Of a DNA stretch of 64,000 nt, positions 49,787 through 61,100 are shown piece after piece. Location of the stretch: NCBI GenBank assembly GCA_013397865.1, contig VZTI01001242.1, positions 246,306 through 310,305 on the forward strand. The letters run 5' to 3'. Within the stretch, counting starts at the first letter, position 1. Every line of letters begins with the position of its first letter. Origin of the DNA: Struthidea cinerea (Eukaryota; Chordata; Aves; Passeriformes; Corcoracidae). Below the pieces are notes generated by a model, which saw nothing but the letters and a program-made list of their open reading frames with translations, was not told where the DNA came from and ran no database searches. The translations under genes and the position numbers were made by a program.

Positions 49787-51173
49787 GTGAGTAAAGCTGA
49801 TAGGAATAACACTAAAGCAGCTATTCATGAAATAAACCAGCAGGGATTTTACTGCAGTGCTTTTACACACTTAGAAAACTGTCCAAGTTTTCAGGGTAGG
49901 TTGTCATATTGAAAATCCAGAGTTTGTTTCCTACAACAAAGACTGAGTGTGTAAATACTGGGTTTTGTCAGTACTGTATTCTTGTGAGGGTTTTTAAACA
50001 GCCTCAGAAAGGACCTGTGCTAAATAGCTCTGGAGAAAGTGTTGGAATCAAAGGTTGGATGAAACACAGCTAGTGGAAGTGGGGAGGAGGGGAAAGAGAA
50101 TAGGCACAGAAAGGAAAGAAAATAATCCAGTGTGTGACACTGCAGCTCAGATTGTTGATCTCTCAGAGTCTTTGCTTGGTCAGAGTTGTCCCACTAAAAC
50201 ATGCTTCAGTGTTGAATTATCACAGGGAAAATTGCAGTTTCCCAGTTCCTGGACACTCCATGCCACTGTGATTGCTTAGGCTGGCTGGCTGGATTTAGCT
50301 ACCTGCAGCCTAAATTTGGGGAGCTGGGAGCAGTGCTGCCAATAAAAGGCAGCTTGATGTGTTGTAACATGAATTCCATGTATTCTGGCTTGTGAAAGAT
50401 CTGTAGTCCTGTCTTTCTCCAGGACCTGGAATGTTTCTGCAGCAGCCTCTGCTGCATTTTCTTACAGCACAGTACTTCTCTGATTTTGCAAGCAAGTCAG
50501 AAAACTGATCCTTTTTTTTTATAACTATAATGAATTTTTAATCAATTCAATGAATCTTTCCCCCTCACTGCTATCTTTTATGGACTGTAAACTGTCTTTT
50601 CTGCTTGCAACTTCTTTCTTCTTACTGGTAGCATCCCTTCCAACTCATGTATTTGCTTCTTCAAATTCAGAACCTTTTTGCATGTATGAGTTGAGTTCTA
50701 AAGATTTCTTACATATGAAATGCTGAGAGGGAAACTCTTGCATGTAGCAGCTCAGACCATGTGAGTGTGTCAGTTCATAATCTCAGGGGCTCTCTTAAAG
50801 TATTATTAGTTGCAAGAAATGGAAGTTTTAAGTCTCCTCTCTCCCAGATTGTTCTCCCTGGTTCAGGATTTTGTGTAGTCAGATGACGTGGGATGGAAAT
50901 CCTCGAGGCAGAAATATTTGCCCTCATTGCTTTACTTTGCACTGCAGCTGGAGATTGCAGGAGGCAATAAAATTGTATCCAGCGTGGCATGGCAGTAATT
51001 CAGTGCATGTCTGCTGCACTGCTGAGCTGTTTGTGAGCATCTTGGAAGGAAATGTTGGTTAAAAACTGCTAATGGAATCTTTTGTGTTTGTTTTTTTTGT
51101 TTGTTGGTTTGGTTTTTTGTTTGTTTGTTTGTTTTTTCTTTTTGTGTGTTGTTTTTGTTTGTTGTTTTTACAG
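49787..51173 (+). other. PPFIA1: PPFIA1 last intron, ending in a U/G-rich tract
   Basis: Intron between the canonical C-terminal exon and the last exon. Its last 94 bases (51080-51173) are almost only T and G, in TTTG-like units, up to the acceptor TTTTTACAG. No gene is recognised. Confidence 0.85.
51080..51170 (+). repeat. (TTTG)n-like low-complexity tract
   Basis: Imperfect runs of TTTG/TTTTG spanning about 90 bases directly upstream of the last PPFIA1 acceptor. Confidence 0.9.
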
Positions 51174-51199
51174 TTTACCCACACTATTTCTACCGGTGA
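51174..51199 (+). CDS. PPFIA1: PPFIA1 alternative C-terminal coding part (exon 25 to last exon)
   Basis: If exon 25 (ending in a single G) splices directly to this acceptor, skipping 49716-49786, the frame continues as VYPHYFYR and stops at TGA 51197-51199. The protein would be 1191 residues and lack the VRTYSC PDZ ligand. Liprin-alpha-1 forms with different C termini have been described, but I cannot confirm that this is one. Confidence 0.6.
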
Positions 51200-52675
51200 T
51201 ATGCAGCATTTTGAACATTTGGAACCCTTAACCTGTTAATACTTGTTAAATGGACACTTTGAGATATTTTATTACAGAGTTTTTAATTAGCAAATAAATT
51301 CATGAGTACTATAGAGAAAATATTTTAGAATCTAAATGTTTCTTATATTTATGTGACTTCTCATTTATATAGTTACTTACTTTTTCTGTTTCTATTCAGT
51401 CTACAAATCAAATCATTGCTGATTTTTTTATTCTAATTTTAGTCTTTCCAACTGAATGTACTGTAATGCTTGTATGTATATGTCCCTATGAGCAACATAG
51501 GGTTTTTGTAAATTATGCAGTTACTGTAATTATCATTGTTTTTTAATAATGAAACTGAAGGTGAAAAGGATTTTAATACCTTTGTAAAAGTATCACGACA
51601 CCGAGCAGTATATATTTTGTCTTTTGGAGCTCTTAGCTTAGATCTGAAAACAAGTCCAGCTTTTTTTCAGGTGAGCCTTTGTTGACGTAGGAGGGACGGT
51701 ACACGAGCGTTGTTCTTCTCAGAGCTGTACCTTTCCACACAGAGGATGTGTCAAGTAGTGGCAATTTGTCTTTATTTAAAGTAGAACTTGTTTGAAAAGC
51801 TGGGAGGAACTCTTAACCCTGCAGGACACTTCCTAGGAGCGATTGCCTCGGTCCTAACGCCCCGTGCTGTATTTGTACCGCGACTCTTCGCAGTGACTGA
51901 AAACAAGCCATAAACCAAGGACGCTTTTTATTTTTGCTTTTCCTCACCTGAGGAAGATAGACTTCATAATGATTCCTGGTCGTGAGCCACAGGCCACAGA
52001 GAGGGTTTTTTTTGTCCTAGACCTTTTTGCTTGAAAACACTTGGTGGAGAGATGCTGGTGGAACCAGTTTTAATGGACCAATCCTAAAGCACTGCAGCCT
52101 CCTGTCAAATGCCTAGTGAAAGATGAAGGTACAATGATGGGCTGAAAACTAAAGCAGTGCTTCTTCTAATAAAGGCCTTACTTTTCTTACGTAAGTCATC
52201 CTATGTGTTTTGTAAACTTGTTCTAAAGACTTGTCTGGACTTTAATTTTTGATGGTTGTAGCCATTTTGGACTGTATGAGTAGAAAATGTATCTGACACT
52301 TGTAAATGGCATATTAAAAAGCCAGCAAGAATCTGTTCAGATGGTGCATTATTTATTATGCAACAATATATATAGCATGTCTTTTTTCTTATTTTGTTTT
52401 CCACTTTTAACTTGCTTGTAAAACTGAAATTCATTGTTACTGTTCTGTTTTTCTATTAATCTTTTGTGTATTTTCAGATTATGTAACAATATGTACAGTC
52501 TACTTTTGAACTATTTTTATCACAGTATTATTTATTGCTTTCTTTCAATAAAGTACTGATGCATTTTCCACTGCCAATAAAACACTATGGAAAAGCTAAG
52601 ATCTAATTGTATGCAGGCAGAAACTTTTGCAGTGAGTGGATATTGTCAATAAAGCATCTTAATGATTGTTTGCTG
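51200..52675 (+). other. PPFIA1: PPFIA1 3' UTR
   Basis: AT-rich sequence after the last acceptor with no long open frame, containing ATTTA pentamers (for example near 52350 and 52529) and ending in a cluster of poly(A) signals. The exact cleavage site is not determined. Confidence 0.8.
52547..52653 (+). promoter_or_regulatory. PPFIA1: PPFIA1 poly(A) signal cluster
   Basis: Three AATAAA hexamers at 52547-52552, 52576-52581 and 52648-52653, the last followed by a T-rich stretch. An earlier AATAAA at 52168-52173 could give a shorter 3' UTR. Confidence 0.75.
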
Positions 52676-52679
52676 CCCT

Positions 52680-55079
52680 ATAGATCTGGTTTCAAATGAT
52701 GACTTTTCTCCAGTAGCAAAAATGTTCCGTTCGCTGTGACATTTTCTTTGGAACTGTTCCAAGTTCACATGCACTACTATCAGTTTTCTGGAAAAAAAAC
52801 TGCTTTATTGCCTACTTCTACTCATAGTTAGAGCTATGATTTGTTTTTTAAAATAGTGAACCAGACCTGTCACACGAGTTCAGTGTATTCTGGTCCACAT
52901 GATGAAGATGAAAGTGCTGTTCTAGGCAGCAGCAACAGTTGCTTTGGTAATAAAATGAGATCATGACCATAGTGATACTTGGGGAGAAACATAGGAGTCG
53001 AGGGAACCAATGCAAAATAAGGTCACAATAGGGCTGTTCATGTCAATTTTGAGATATTTGTAAACCATTTCGTTGAGTAGAAGACAGAAGGATAAAATTG
53101 CAGGATCCTGGAAGCAGTAGTGAAGCATATTTCATCATGTCCTCAACAGCAGGATGTGGAATGCCTGGGGAAACACTGCCATGGATGCTCTAAACCTTGT
53201 TCAGCAATGCATCTCTGTTTGTCTGGCTTGTCTGTACGAGTTGCCGTCTGTTCATTTGCAGTCTCTTTTATATTCTCAGAGAATCTATCTTTCTAGAAAA
53301 AAAACTAAAATGAAGCTGCAGAAGGAAATCCTGACTCACTGCTCAGCTAAACTTTGCTGTTTAGAGAAACCTTGCCTAGGCGTTGCTGGTCACTGATGTG
53401 ATAGTAGGTGTTCAAAGTCATGTATTGTTGCTTCTCAAAAGTGAAACCAATGCGGGATAGACTTGTAAAATGTGAACAGAAAATGCGTTTATTATTTTGA
53501 GGCTGTAAAACCTTAACTGTTAATGGAACAATGGAACTGACATGAGAGGTAGAATAAATGAGTGAAATGGTGAAAGCTTTCACGAACTGGCAAAACTGTG
53601 TGGTGGCTTCCTTCTGAGTTCCACAGCAGAGCTGTGCTGGAGAAATCCAGAAAAACGTGTCTTGCTCAATTTTAATAACTCCCACACACCCTGCTGGAAG
53701 AAAACTGCACATGGAAAAGGCTCCTGGGTTCGTTACAGCGATCTTTAGATAACACTTGATTAAATACAACGCTTTGTAAATTGCCAAATGTCTTTAAAGG
53801 CTTTAGTTGGAAAGAGGGCTGTAAAAATTAAACTATGCATCCTGTCTGCATGCTTCAGAATTATCTGAGTGAACTTTAAACTTGCAATTTGTGCACGTTT
53901 AAAGGACAGGGAATCTCAAAACAGATGTTTTAACTCTGTCTTTTAAACTGCTATAGCAGCGTCTTGTGGGAAGCGGTGATTTATCACGCCAAGATTTGGA
54001 GAACAGGTAAAGTAGCTCAAAGCAGAATGTATTTTTGGAACTTGGTGTAGGCTAAAGATTGAGAGGGAGGGGCAGCAAAATTAATTTTCAGGTCAATAAA
54101 AACTGACATTCTATGTTTGGGGGTGGTACTTTTTAAAGAAACTGAAGAGTCACTGCCTTTAAAATGGAAGTTTTTCACTTCCCATTGTCAGGGGTGTAGC
54201 TTTGGTGCACAAGTTATTCTACATTTTATTAATTTCATTTTTTGTTAATAGTAGGGGACTTGGTGGGGGGGGGGAAGGGCAATTGTAGGTAACTTAGGTA
54301 GCTGTACCTTTTGGTTTTATATGGGATATTGGAACAGATGGGTGAAAAGTGATATATAAATGTGGTTTGTATTCCTCCCTGTACATGGAGGGACAGGTGA
54401 AGTCTCCAAAAGTACACAGGACAGCCAGAAGTAATGCCCAAAGGATCGAGGATCTCTGCACCTGTGTTCTCCTCTAGCAGACAGCTTTCTGAGAATAAAT
54501 TTAGCCCAGTTTTTCATATATGCTCTATTCAGTTTATGGGGTAAATCGCCCTGCATTTAATCCAGGAAAAAAATAACTGAGCTTATTTATAACGTGAATT
54601 GGCTACATTCTGAATTAAGTCGTGTTTGTGTTCACCTGGATTTTTTTGTTTATCTTGCCCTTTATTACAGCTTGAATTCGTGTGTTTATTTGCCATGTTT
54701 TTCGCTGGAAGTGGCGTTCCTGGGGGCCTTTCCCTCCTCTAGAAGACTCAAACAGAGGGCAAACCAGTAACTCCCACTGCAGTGTTTTAAAGCCCCGTTG
54801 TTTCCATTTTAGCATCCGTTTCATTTGGATCCCCCGAGGGACCCCAGCCCCGGGGGAACCTTTTGCCCACCGATAAGCAGTGATGGAAACCCCTGGGGAC
54901 GGAGTAGATGCGACTTCCACAACATGACGCTGCAAAAGTTAACACTAAAAAAGGATGCTCAAAACTGCACCCACAACTCCCCTGTGGCCATTTTAAAACT
55001 CCTGATGGTGCATTTTTTGGAGCGGCTGAAAGAAACGGGGGAAGAAATAAAGAAAGAAAGAAATGTTTACCATTGTTAG
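52680..55079. other. PPFIA1-CTTN intergenic region
   Basis: About 2.4 kb between the PPFIA1 poly(A) signals and the CTTN CpG island. AT-rich, with a G10 run at 54265-54274. No gene or clear repeat is recognised, and the short open frames lack recognisable products. Confidence 0.8.
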
Positions 55080-55640
55080 AGCGGCTCGGAGCCCCGCAGG
55101 CTCCCGGCGGGAGGCGGCGATCCCGGGCCGGGCCGGCGCGGCCCCTCCCGGCGGGGCGGAGCGGAACGGAGCGCGTCCCTCTCCCACCTGGAGCCGGGAA
55201 GAGGAAGTGGGAGCTCGGGAGAGCGGAAATTGCAGCAGCAGCCGCCGCCGCCAGCCCGGGAAGCACCGGCGGGGAGCCAGCGCCGAGGAGGAGGAGGAGG
55301 CGGCGGCAGAGGCAGAGTAAGCGCCGCGGGGTTGAGAGGGAGCCGGGCCGCGGGCTCCGCGCTACGTGGGCGGACGCGACTCGGTGTCCTTTTTTTAAAA
55401 AAAAAAAATTATTTCAACTCCGAAGCTGGGAACTTGCGGGGAAGCGGCGGTGCCGCTGCCGTGGGCGCCCCTCAGGGCAGAGCCCGCTGCCCTCGGGGCC
55501 GGGCTCAGGCCGTGCGGGCCCGGCCAGCCCGGGGGCTGCTGCCTGGCTGCCCTCACCTGCGGCCCGAGCCTCGGCTGCTGCTGCCCGGAGCTCGTCCCTA
55601 GGCCCGGGCAGCGGGGAGTTGCCGAGGGTGCCGCTAAAGG
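55080..55640 (+). promoter_or_regulatory. CTTN: CTTN CpG-island promoter
   Basis: Abrupt switch to very GC- and CpG-rich sequence about 3 kb upstream of the cortactin start codon. It has an SP1-type GGGGCGG at 55153-55159 and ETS-type sites GGAAGT at 55203-55208 and CGGAAAT near 55224. No TATA box was seen. This is typical of a broadly expressed gene. The long open frames across it reflect GC-rich composition and are not recognised proteins. Confidence 0.85.
55180..55316 (+). other. CTTN: CTTN untranslated exon 1 (5' limit uncertain)
   Basis: A donor (GGCAGA then GTAAGC) at 55316/55317 lies inside the CpG island, after a run of GAG and GGC repeats. Cortactin genes carry untranslated first exons upstream of the ATG exon. 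The start site is a guess. A further untranslated exon may exist before 58085 but I could not identify it. Confidence 0.55.
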
Positions 55641-58084
55641 TGCTGGGTAGGATGATGTGTGTGCTGATTAGTCATAGCAGCGCATACATTCGAGGCATAA
55701 ATTTAGCCTGGGTTTGTGTTCGAACCGTAGCGTTTGCTCCTTCCTTCAGGAATCATGACCACGTGAGCCAGTGAGTCATGAATAGATCGCGTTTCTCCTC
55801 GTTCTGCCCTGGAATCGGTGCTGGAATAGCAGGCGGAAACCAGGCTTATTCCTGCTGGCTGCGGGCTGGGAGCCTTGGAAGCTGGGGCTGCTTTGCTCCT
55901 TGTGGAATTCACCTCATAGAGTGCAGGGTTGAGCTGTGGAAAAATGCCGGCGTTTGTGCGCATGATTTGCAAAGAATCGTGGCGGATTCTGGATTTTGCA
56001 CGGGGGTGCGTGTGAAATCCTTCTTCCCTGCGCTATTGTTCGTGAGAGCTTGAGGAGGAAGCAGTGAAACCTAGACGGAAGGATCCAGCTTTTGTTCTTT
56101 GAAATGTCCAGGCACAGCTGAATGAACAAAATACGTCAATCAAGTGACCGTAAAAAGCAAGTGCTTGGGGGGAGAAAAAAGTTGTGTTTTGCACAAAGTA
56201 TATAGAAATTCGCCATACACGGATGTACCTCTGCTCCAGCTCTTTGTCACTTGAATTCCATTCCTAAACATCTTGCACAGTGTGGTGGAGCATGGAAGGA
56301 TGGATACAAAACATCCCTCTTAGGAGGAGTTACAGGCTACTTGGAGGAGTTAGAAAGAACCCATGTTGAATTTCATTATTGAGCTGGTTGGGTTCTGCTT
56401 TCCAAGGCTTTTGGGTTTTTTGGTTTTTTTTTGGCAAAGATCGGATTTTAGTAGGAAAGAGTAGGACAATCAGACACGATCATGTGAGAGAAGGCTTTAG
56501 ACAGAGTGTTTTAAGGATGCTGTTAAAATACCCATGTTCTGGAAGTTTGGGTTATAAACTCGTAGTCTCACAGGTTTTTTGGATATGAAGTACTCTTGTA
56601 AAGGTTAGTTCCTTCACTGCCAGAGGAATTTAGAGATGGGAAACCCGAAAAAACATGAGGGGAAACGTATTCATACTGTGTTAGGATGTCAGCTGCTCTG
56701 CTTTTACACCCTCCTTCCAGGCTACTCCAGCATTTGCTACCCTGGTGTTTGACTATCAGTTTTTCAGTTGTTCTCACTCACATTACCAGTCCTGAAACTT
56801 CTGAAATGCTCCATAAAACTGGCTCATCAGCTCGTTCTGCCAGGCTGCAGAACAAGCCTACCCCCACCAGCTGTGGACTTTACCCAGGGATTATTAGTTA
56901 TACATGTAAGAGGGAGTTTTCATCCCGCCCACTGAATTATGCTTGTGTGAATTAAATAGCCTGTGATAATTACCTTTGTAATCTGTTCTTAATTAGAATG
57001 ATAAAGGTAAGTGGGCAGAATGATGGTATGTTAAAAAGCTGAACTCCAGTTGATTAACAAAGAAAAATTAAATCCTTTCTCTGAAGTGTATTCTGAAAAA
57101 GCTGGGAGAACAAGCAGCTTCTAGTTTGATGGTTTAGTTTTGCTTTCTAGAATTTATTTGTTTTGATTTACATAGAATAAAGGGTGTAAAATCCAGCCAC
57201 TAGCACCAGGAAGATCAGGAATTCTGCTAACTAGTTGCATTCAGAAGTGTTGGTTAAAAGCATCCAACTTGATACTCCACAGGGGATAAGGTTTCCAGAA
57301 AGTGAGAGGCCCCTAATCATTAACCTCTTGAAAGTGCTGGGTGTTGTTTCTAGAAGTCGCTGTTTGCCTTTTTTTAACGAGCCTTGCTTCCTGCTGTCAG
57401 TGCTCCAGCAGTCATCCTCTGTTTCTCCCGAAAGCCAGACGAGGTGCTGGGTTTGTGTGCACCGTTTCTCACGAGGGGTTACCCGAGGAACACAGACACT
57501 CCTGCACTCTGTTGTTGGAGCAGTGTCTGGATCGTGTGCGAATTCTTGGAGTTGCTGGGATTTCTGTCACCGTGCTGAAACTCACCGCGCAGCAGAGGAG
57601 GTTGTGCAGGTGTAATGCAGGTGAAGAACAATGTCGTGCTCATCATTTTTAGTGCCTGAGGGGGAAAAAACCCCCACCTGTTCCTACCCCTTGACTGTAT
57701 GCACAGGATCCAGAATTAGCAGCAGTTTTTGGAAGTGCATGTTGGCTTGGAAACCTGTGTGAGGAGAAGTCTTTGAGTGAGTGTGGTGACTGCACAAAAG
57801 ACGAGTGTTAATTTGGGCAAAGAAAGGGGACACTGTTCTCTTTGAAACAGCAATTGCTCCTAATCTTTTTACCGTGCAAATGGGAGAGTTAAACAGGTTT
57901 TTAAGCCAGCCTGAGCACCAGTGGTCCAGCCTGTTTTCACTGCAAGCACAGCTTTTGGTGAGGTGGTTAAATCACATACTTTGTTGGGAATTTTGGATTG
58001 CATCTCCTCTGTCAGCTCCTGCATGAGTCAAGTGAGCTGGCACGTGAGTGGAGCGTGACCCTGCTTCTCCTGCTGGTGTTGCAG
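55317..58084 (+). other. CTTN: CTTN 5'-UTR intron
   Basis: From the CpG-island donor to the acceptor of the ATG exon. The first 300 bases remain GC-rich, then composition falls. Short open frames at 57.2-57.7 kb and 57.8-58.0 kb have no recognisable product. Confidence 0.7.
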
Positions 58085-58168
58085 ATGTGGAAGGCTACTG
58101 CAGGCCACACCGTGTCTGTCAGCCAGGATGACGGAGCTGATGACTGGGAGACGGATCCAGACTTTGTG
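58085..58168 (+). CDS. CTTN: CTTN coding exon 1 (residues 1-28)
   Basis: Acceptor GGTGTTGCAG and donor GTATGG. It is 84 bases, 28 codons, phase 0. It encodes the acidic N terminus with [12 protein letters not shown]. Human cortactin, as I recall it, has one more Ala before GADDW. Confidence 0.97.
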
Positions 58169-61100
58169 GTATGGCTTTTGGGGTTTACTGACCTGCCAGG
58201 AGCAGGTTCTGGGACACTTCCAGAGGAGCTCTGCAGGGTGGGGGCCGTGTCTTGGCGAAATAAACTGTCAGGAGCAGGTCCCTGGAAGTGGAGGGGAAGT
58301 GAAGTTGCTTTTCTAGCACTTGTGGTCCCAGTGACTGCTGGAAGCTTTTGCTGTGAACTCTGAAATGTGTGTAACTAGTGATTTCTTTGGGTGTTTAACT
58401 CTCTTTTTGTGTGTGTCCTTCACAGAACGATGTGAGTGAGAAAGAACAGCGCTGGGGAGCTAAAACCGTGAATGGATCTGGCCACCAAGAGCACATCAAG
58501 TAAAGCAGCTCTCTTGTGAAATGTATTAGTAGGCACAGTCCCAGGCGACTTTTAATCACCTCATGTTCTCAGTTACTTGTGTCTTCATAATTAAAACAAG
58601 AGTCCCTGCAGAAGATTGATTATTTGCCAGATTGCTGGTCTTTCAAATCCCTCAGTGTCTTCAGAGCTGAAATTCAGAGCAGAAATACGGTGTAGGGACT
58701 CTTAAATCTTTCTTTGTCACTGGAAGTGTGATTTTTTTCCTGCCTCTGTGTCTGGAAAGGTTCTTTGTGCTGTTTTGGTGCAAGAGCCAGTAGTGCCAGG
58801 GGAGGCCCTGAGGGATCTGAGCCGCTCCACTTTGGTACTTTAAGGAAACGTTTGGTCCCTTAATTCTTACACTTTGTGTAGAAAACTGCTACCACCAAAC
58901 CCTTAAAAACCCTGGCAAAGTAACAAATGGAGCTCTCTGATGGAAAAGCAGATGAGTGCATCACTGAGGGATATGTGAAACAGAAATGATGCATCTCCTG
59001 AGTGTTGCATTTCTTACAAAAGGTGCCTAAGACTGAACTATAAAGCAGTTTTAGGAAATGTGTGTGATTGTTGCAGACAGAGGGAGACTGAAGTCTGGTT
59101 ACTTCAGGGATCAGTGTTACTCTGCCCTGTTCTGAGGGCAGTGGCGATTCCTGCTGGCTGAATTACACCTGAGAAAGCTTAAAACTCGGGTGGGAAGTGC
59201 TTAAGGTACAGATTACACCCTGGGTTACCCTTCTTGTGCCTAGCCTGCACTGCCCTCAGTTCAATTCCTGCACATTTTAAGGGATCGCTTTGGGAAGAGG
59301 AGGTGCAATTTCCTTACATCTTTATTTTGCAGTGGATTGGTGTCCAGAAATGCTCTGTTAGAATTAGCCCTGTTGCCATAGGGACTGTGTGATAAGAGAT
59401 GATCCCTGTTCTGAAAAGTTGCCATCTAAATAGAAAGTGTTGGGAAGAATTTAAATTAGGACATGAGGAAAAAAAAATATGTTTCAGGTACAAATCAATT
59501 CTAGGAAAAGGATTGTTAAAATAGCAAAGTTTCCTTCCACATTAGTCTTAAGACCAGCAAGTGTCTTTTCTTCTTTTAAACAGCATTTTGCAGTGGGACA
59601 AATCCAGTGTCTCAAAATATGAGGAAAGGTTTTGTGCACTGAAAAAATTGGAAGGGCTTGAAAAATACAAGTCATCCAACTTCTAATTAAGATGATATTT
59701 TTGCCAGCTTTATATTTTGCATCTTTATGGAGTTGCCTGCTGAAACTTCCTTAGTAAAACTTGCTGCTTGGTTATTTGTCTTTTGAAGTATTCATCAGCT
59801 GAGGGAGAATGTATTCCAAGAACACCAGAACCTCAAAGAGAGGGAGCTGCAAACAGGACCAAAAGCTTCCCATGGCTATGGAGGGAAGTTTGGCGTGGAA
59901 CAAGATCGAATGGATAAAGTAAGTGTGAATGGGGCTTCCCTGGGATGAAGTGATAAGTGAAGTGATAAGCCTTGCCTTACCACTCTGTGTAAGCTGAGCT
60001 TGTTCCAGCTTTGCTCTGGGATGTGCAATGGCCCCACATTTGGGGGGGGAGGGGGGCAATCAATGGTTTTGATTGATGCCAAGTCGTGAGAGGATTCCCC
60101 TGGAGTCAGGATTCAAGTTTTTAAATTTATGTTCCTAAATTAACAGAGCGCTTCAGGCATTAATAAATCCAGTATGATCTTTCTGTTTGGATGCTGTGCC
60201 AGCTCTTCCATGCATGTGGATAGAGACTGCCAGAAAATGAAAAAAAGATGTGCTGCTGCATTAAAATCAGAGGGCAGCTCATGTGAACAAACTGTGAACA
60301 GTGACAAGTAATGCAAGTATTTAAAATATCATTGTACTTCAATCAGATGGTAGCTTTTTATATAAGGAGTTGATGGCTGCTTATGTTACACTGTTAAAAA
60401 AATTATAATTCTTAATATATTTGCTGTAGTCATGTAATAAATAGACATATAAACTTCTGGCTACTTTCTTTCATGAGCTCTGTTAGAATAAGAATCAAAC
60501 CATTCCTGAATAAGAAAGTTTTCTTACTTTATTTACTTTCTGTGCTCTTGGTAACTTGACAGCCTTAAATTTTTGCTGGATTCCTGTATTCCAGGGTTAA
60601 TTGCTGTCCAGTCCTCAGTGGGCCTTTGAAACAGGCTAACCTTTGAATCTGAGGAAAGGAATTGCTGAGCAGATTCAACTACCAGCCCTGTTCTGCTGCT
60701 GCTCTCTAGTGTCAGCAGTTTATCCCTCACCTGTGTCCACAGGGAAAAAGAAAGGAACCAAAGTCAGCAGTGTTTCTCATAGGCCAGAATTAATCATGGG
60801 GGAAAAACATGCTGGTCATGCCCATCTGAGCGATGCTGGTGGCCAGAGGTGTTCATGATTTATGTTTGTAATAAATCTTTCTCCCTTGTAACTGTAGTTC
60901 TGAAGCCTTGTGGCTGAGATGTCTCCTTTGCAGGTATCTGTGCAGGTGTGCTGCTCTTAAAGCTTGGCTTTAAAGCTTGGCCATTCAATCAGGGTCACTG
61001 CAGCGTTGTCATGGTGCAGGGTTTTGCTGCATTTAGGGCAAAACCTTGGTGCTGAGTTAAAATGAACAGTTCCATCACTCTGTGTGCCATACCTCCCGAG

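Noticed and set aside
54908..55774. 288-codon open frame across the CTTN CpG island
   Set aside because: It lies in GC-rich sequence where stops are rare, is low-complexity (Ala, Arg, Gly, Pro), overlaps other open frames and runs through the proposed untranslated exon and its donor.
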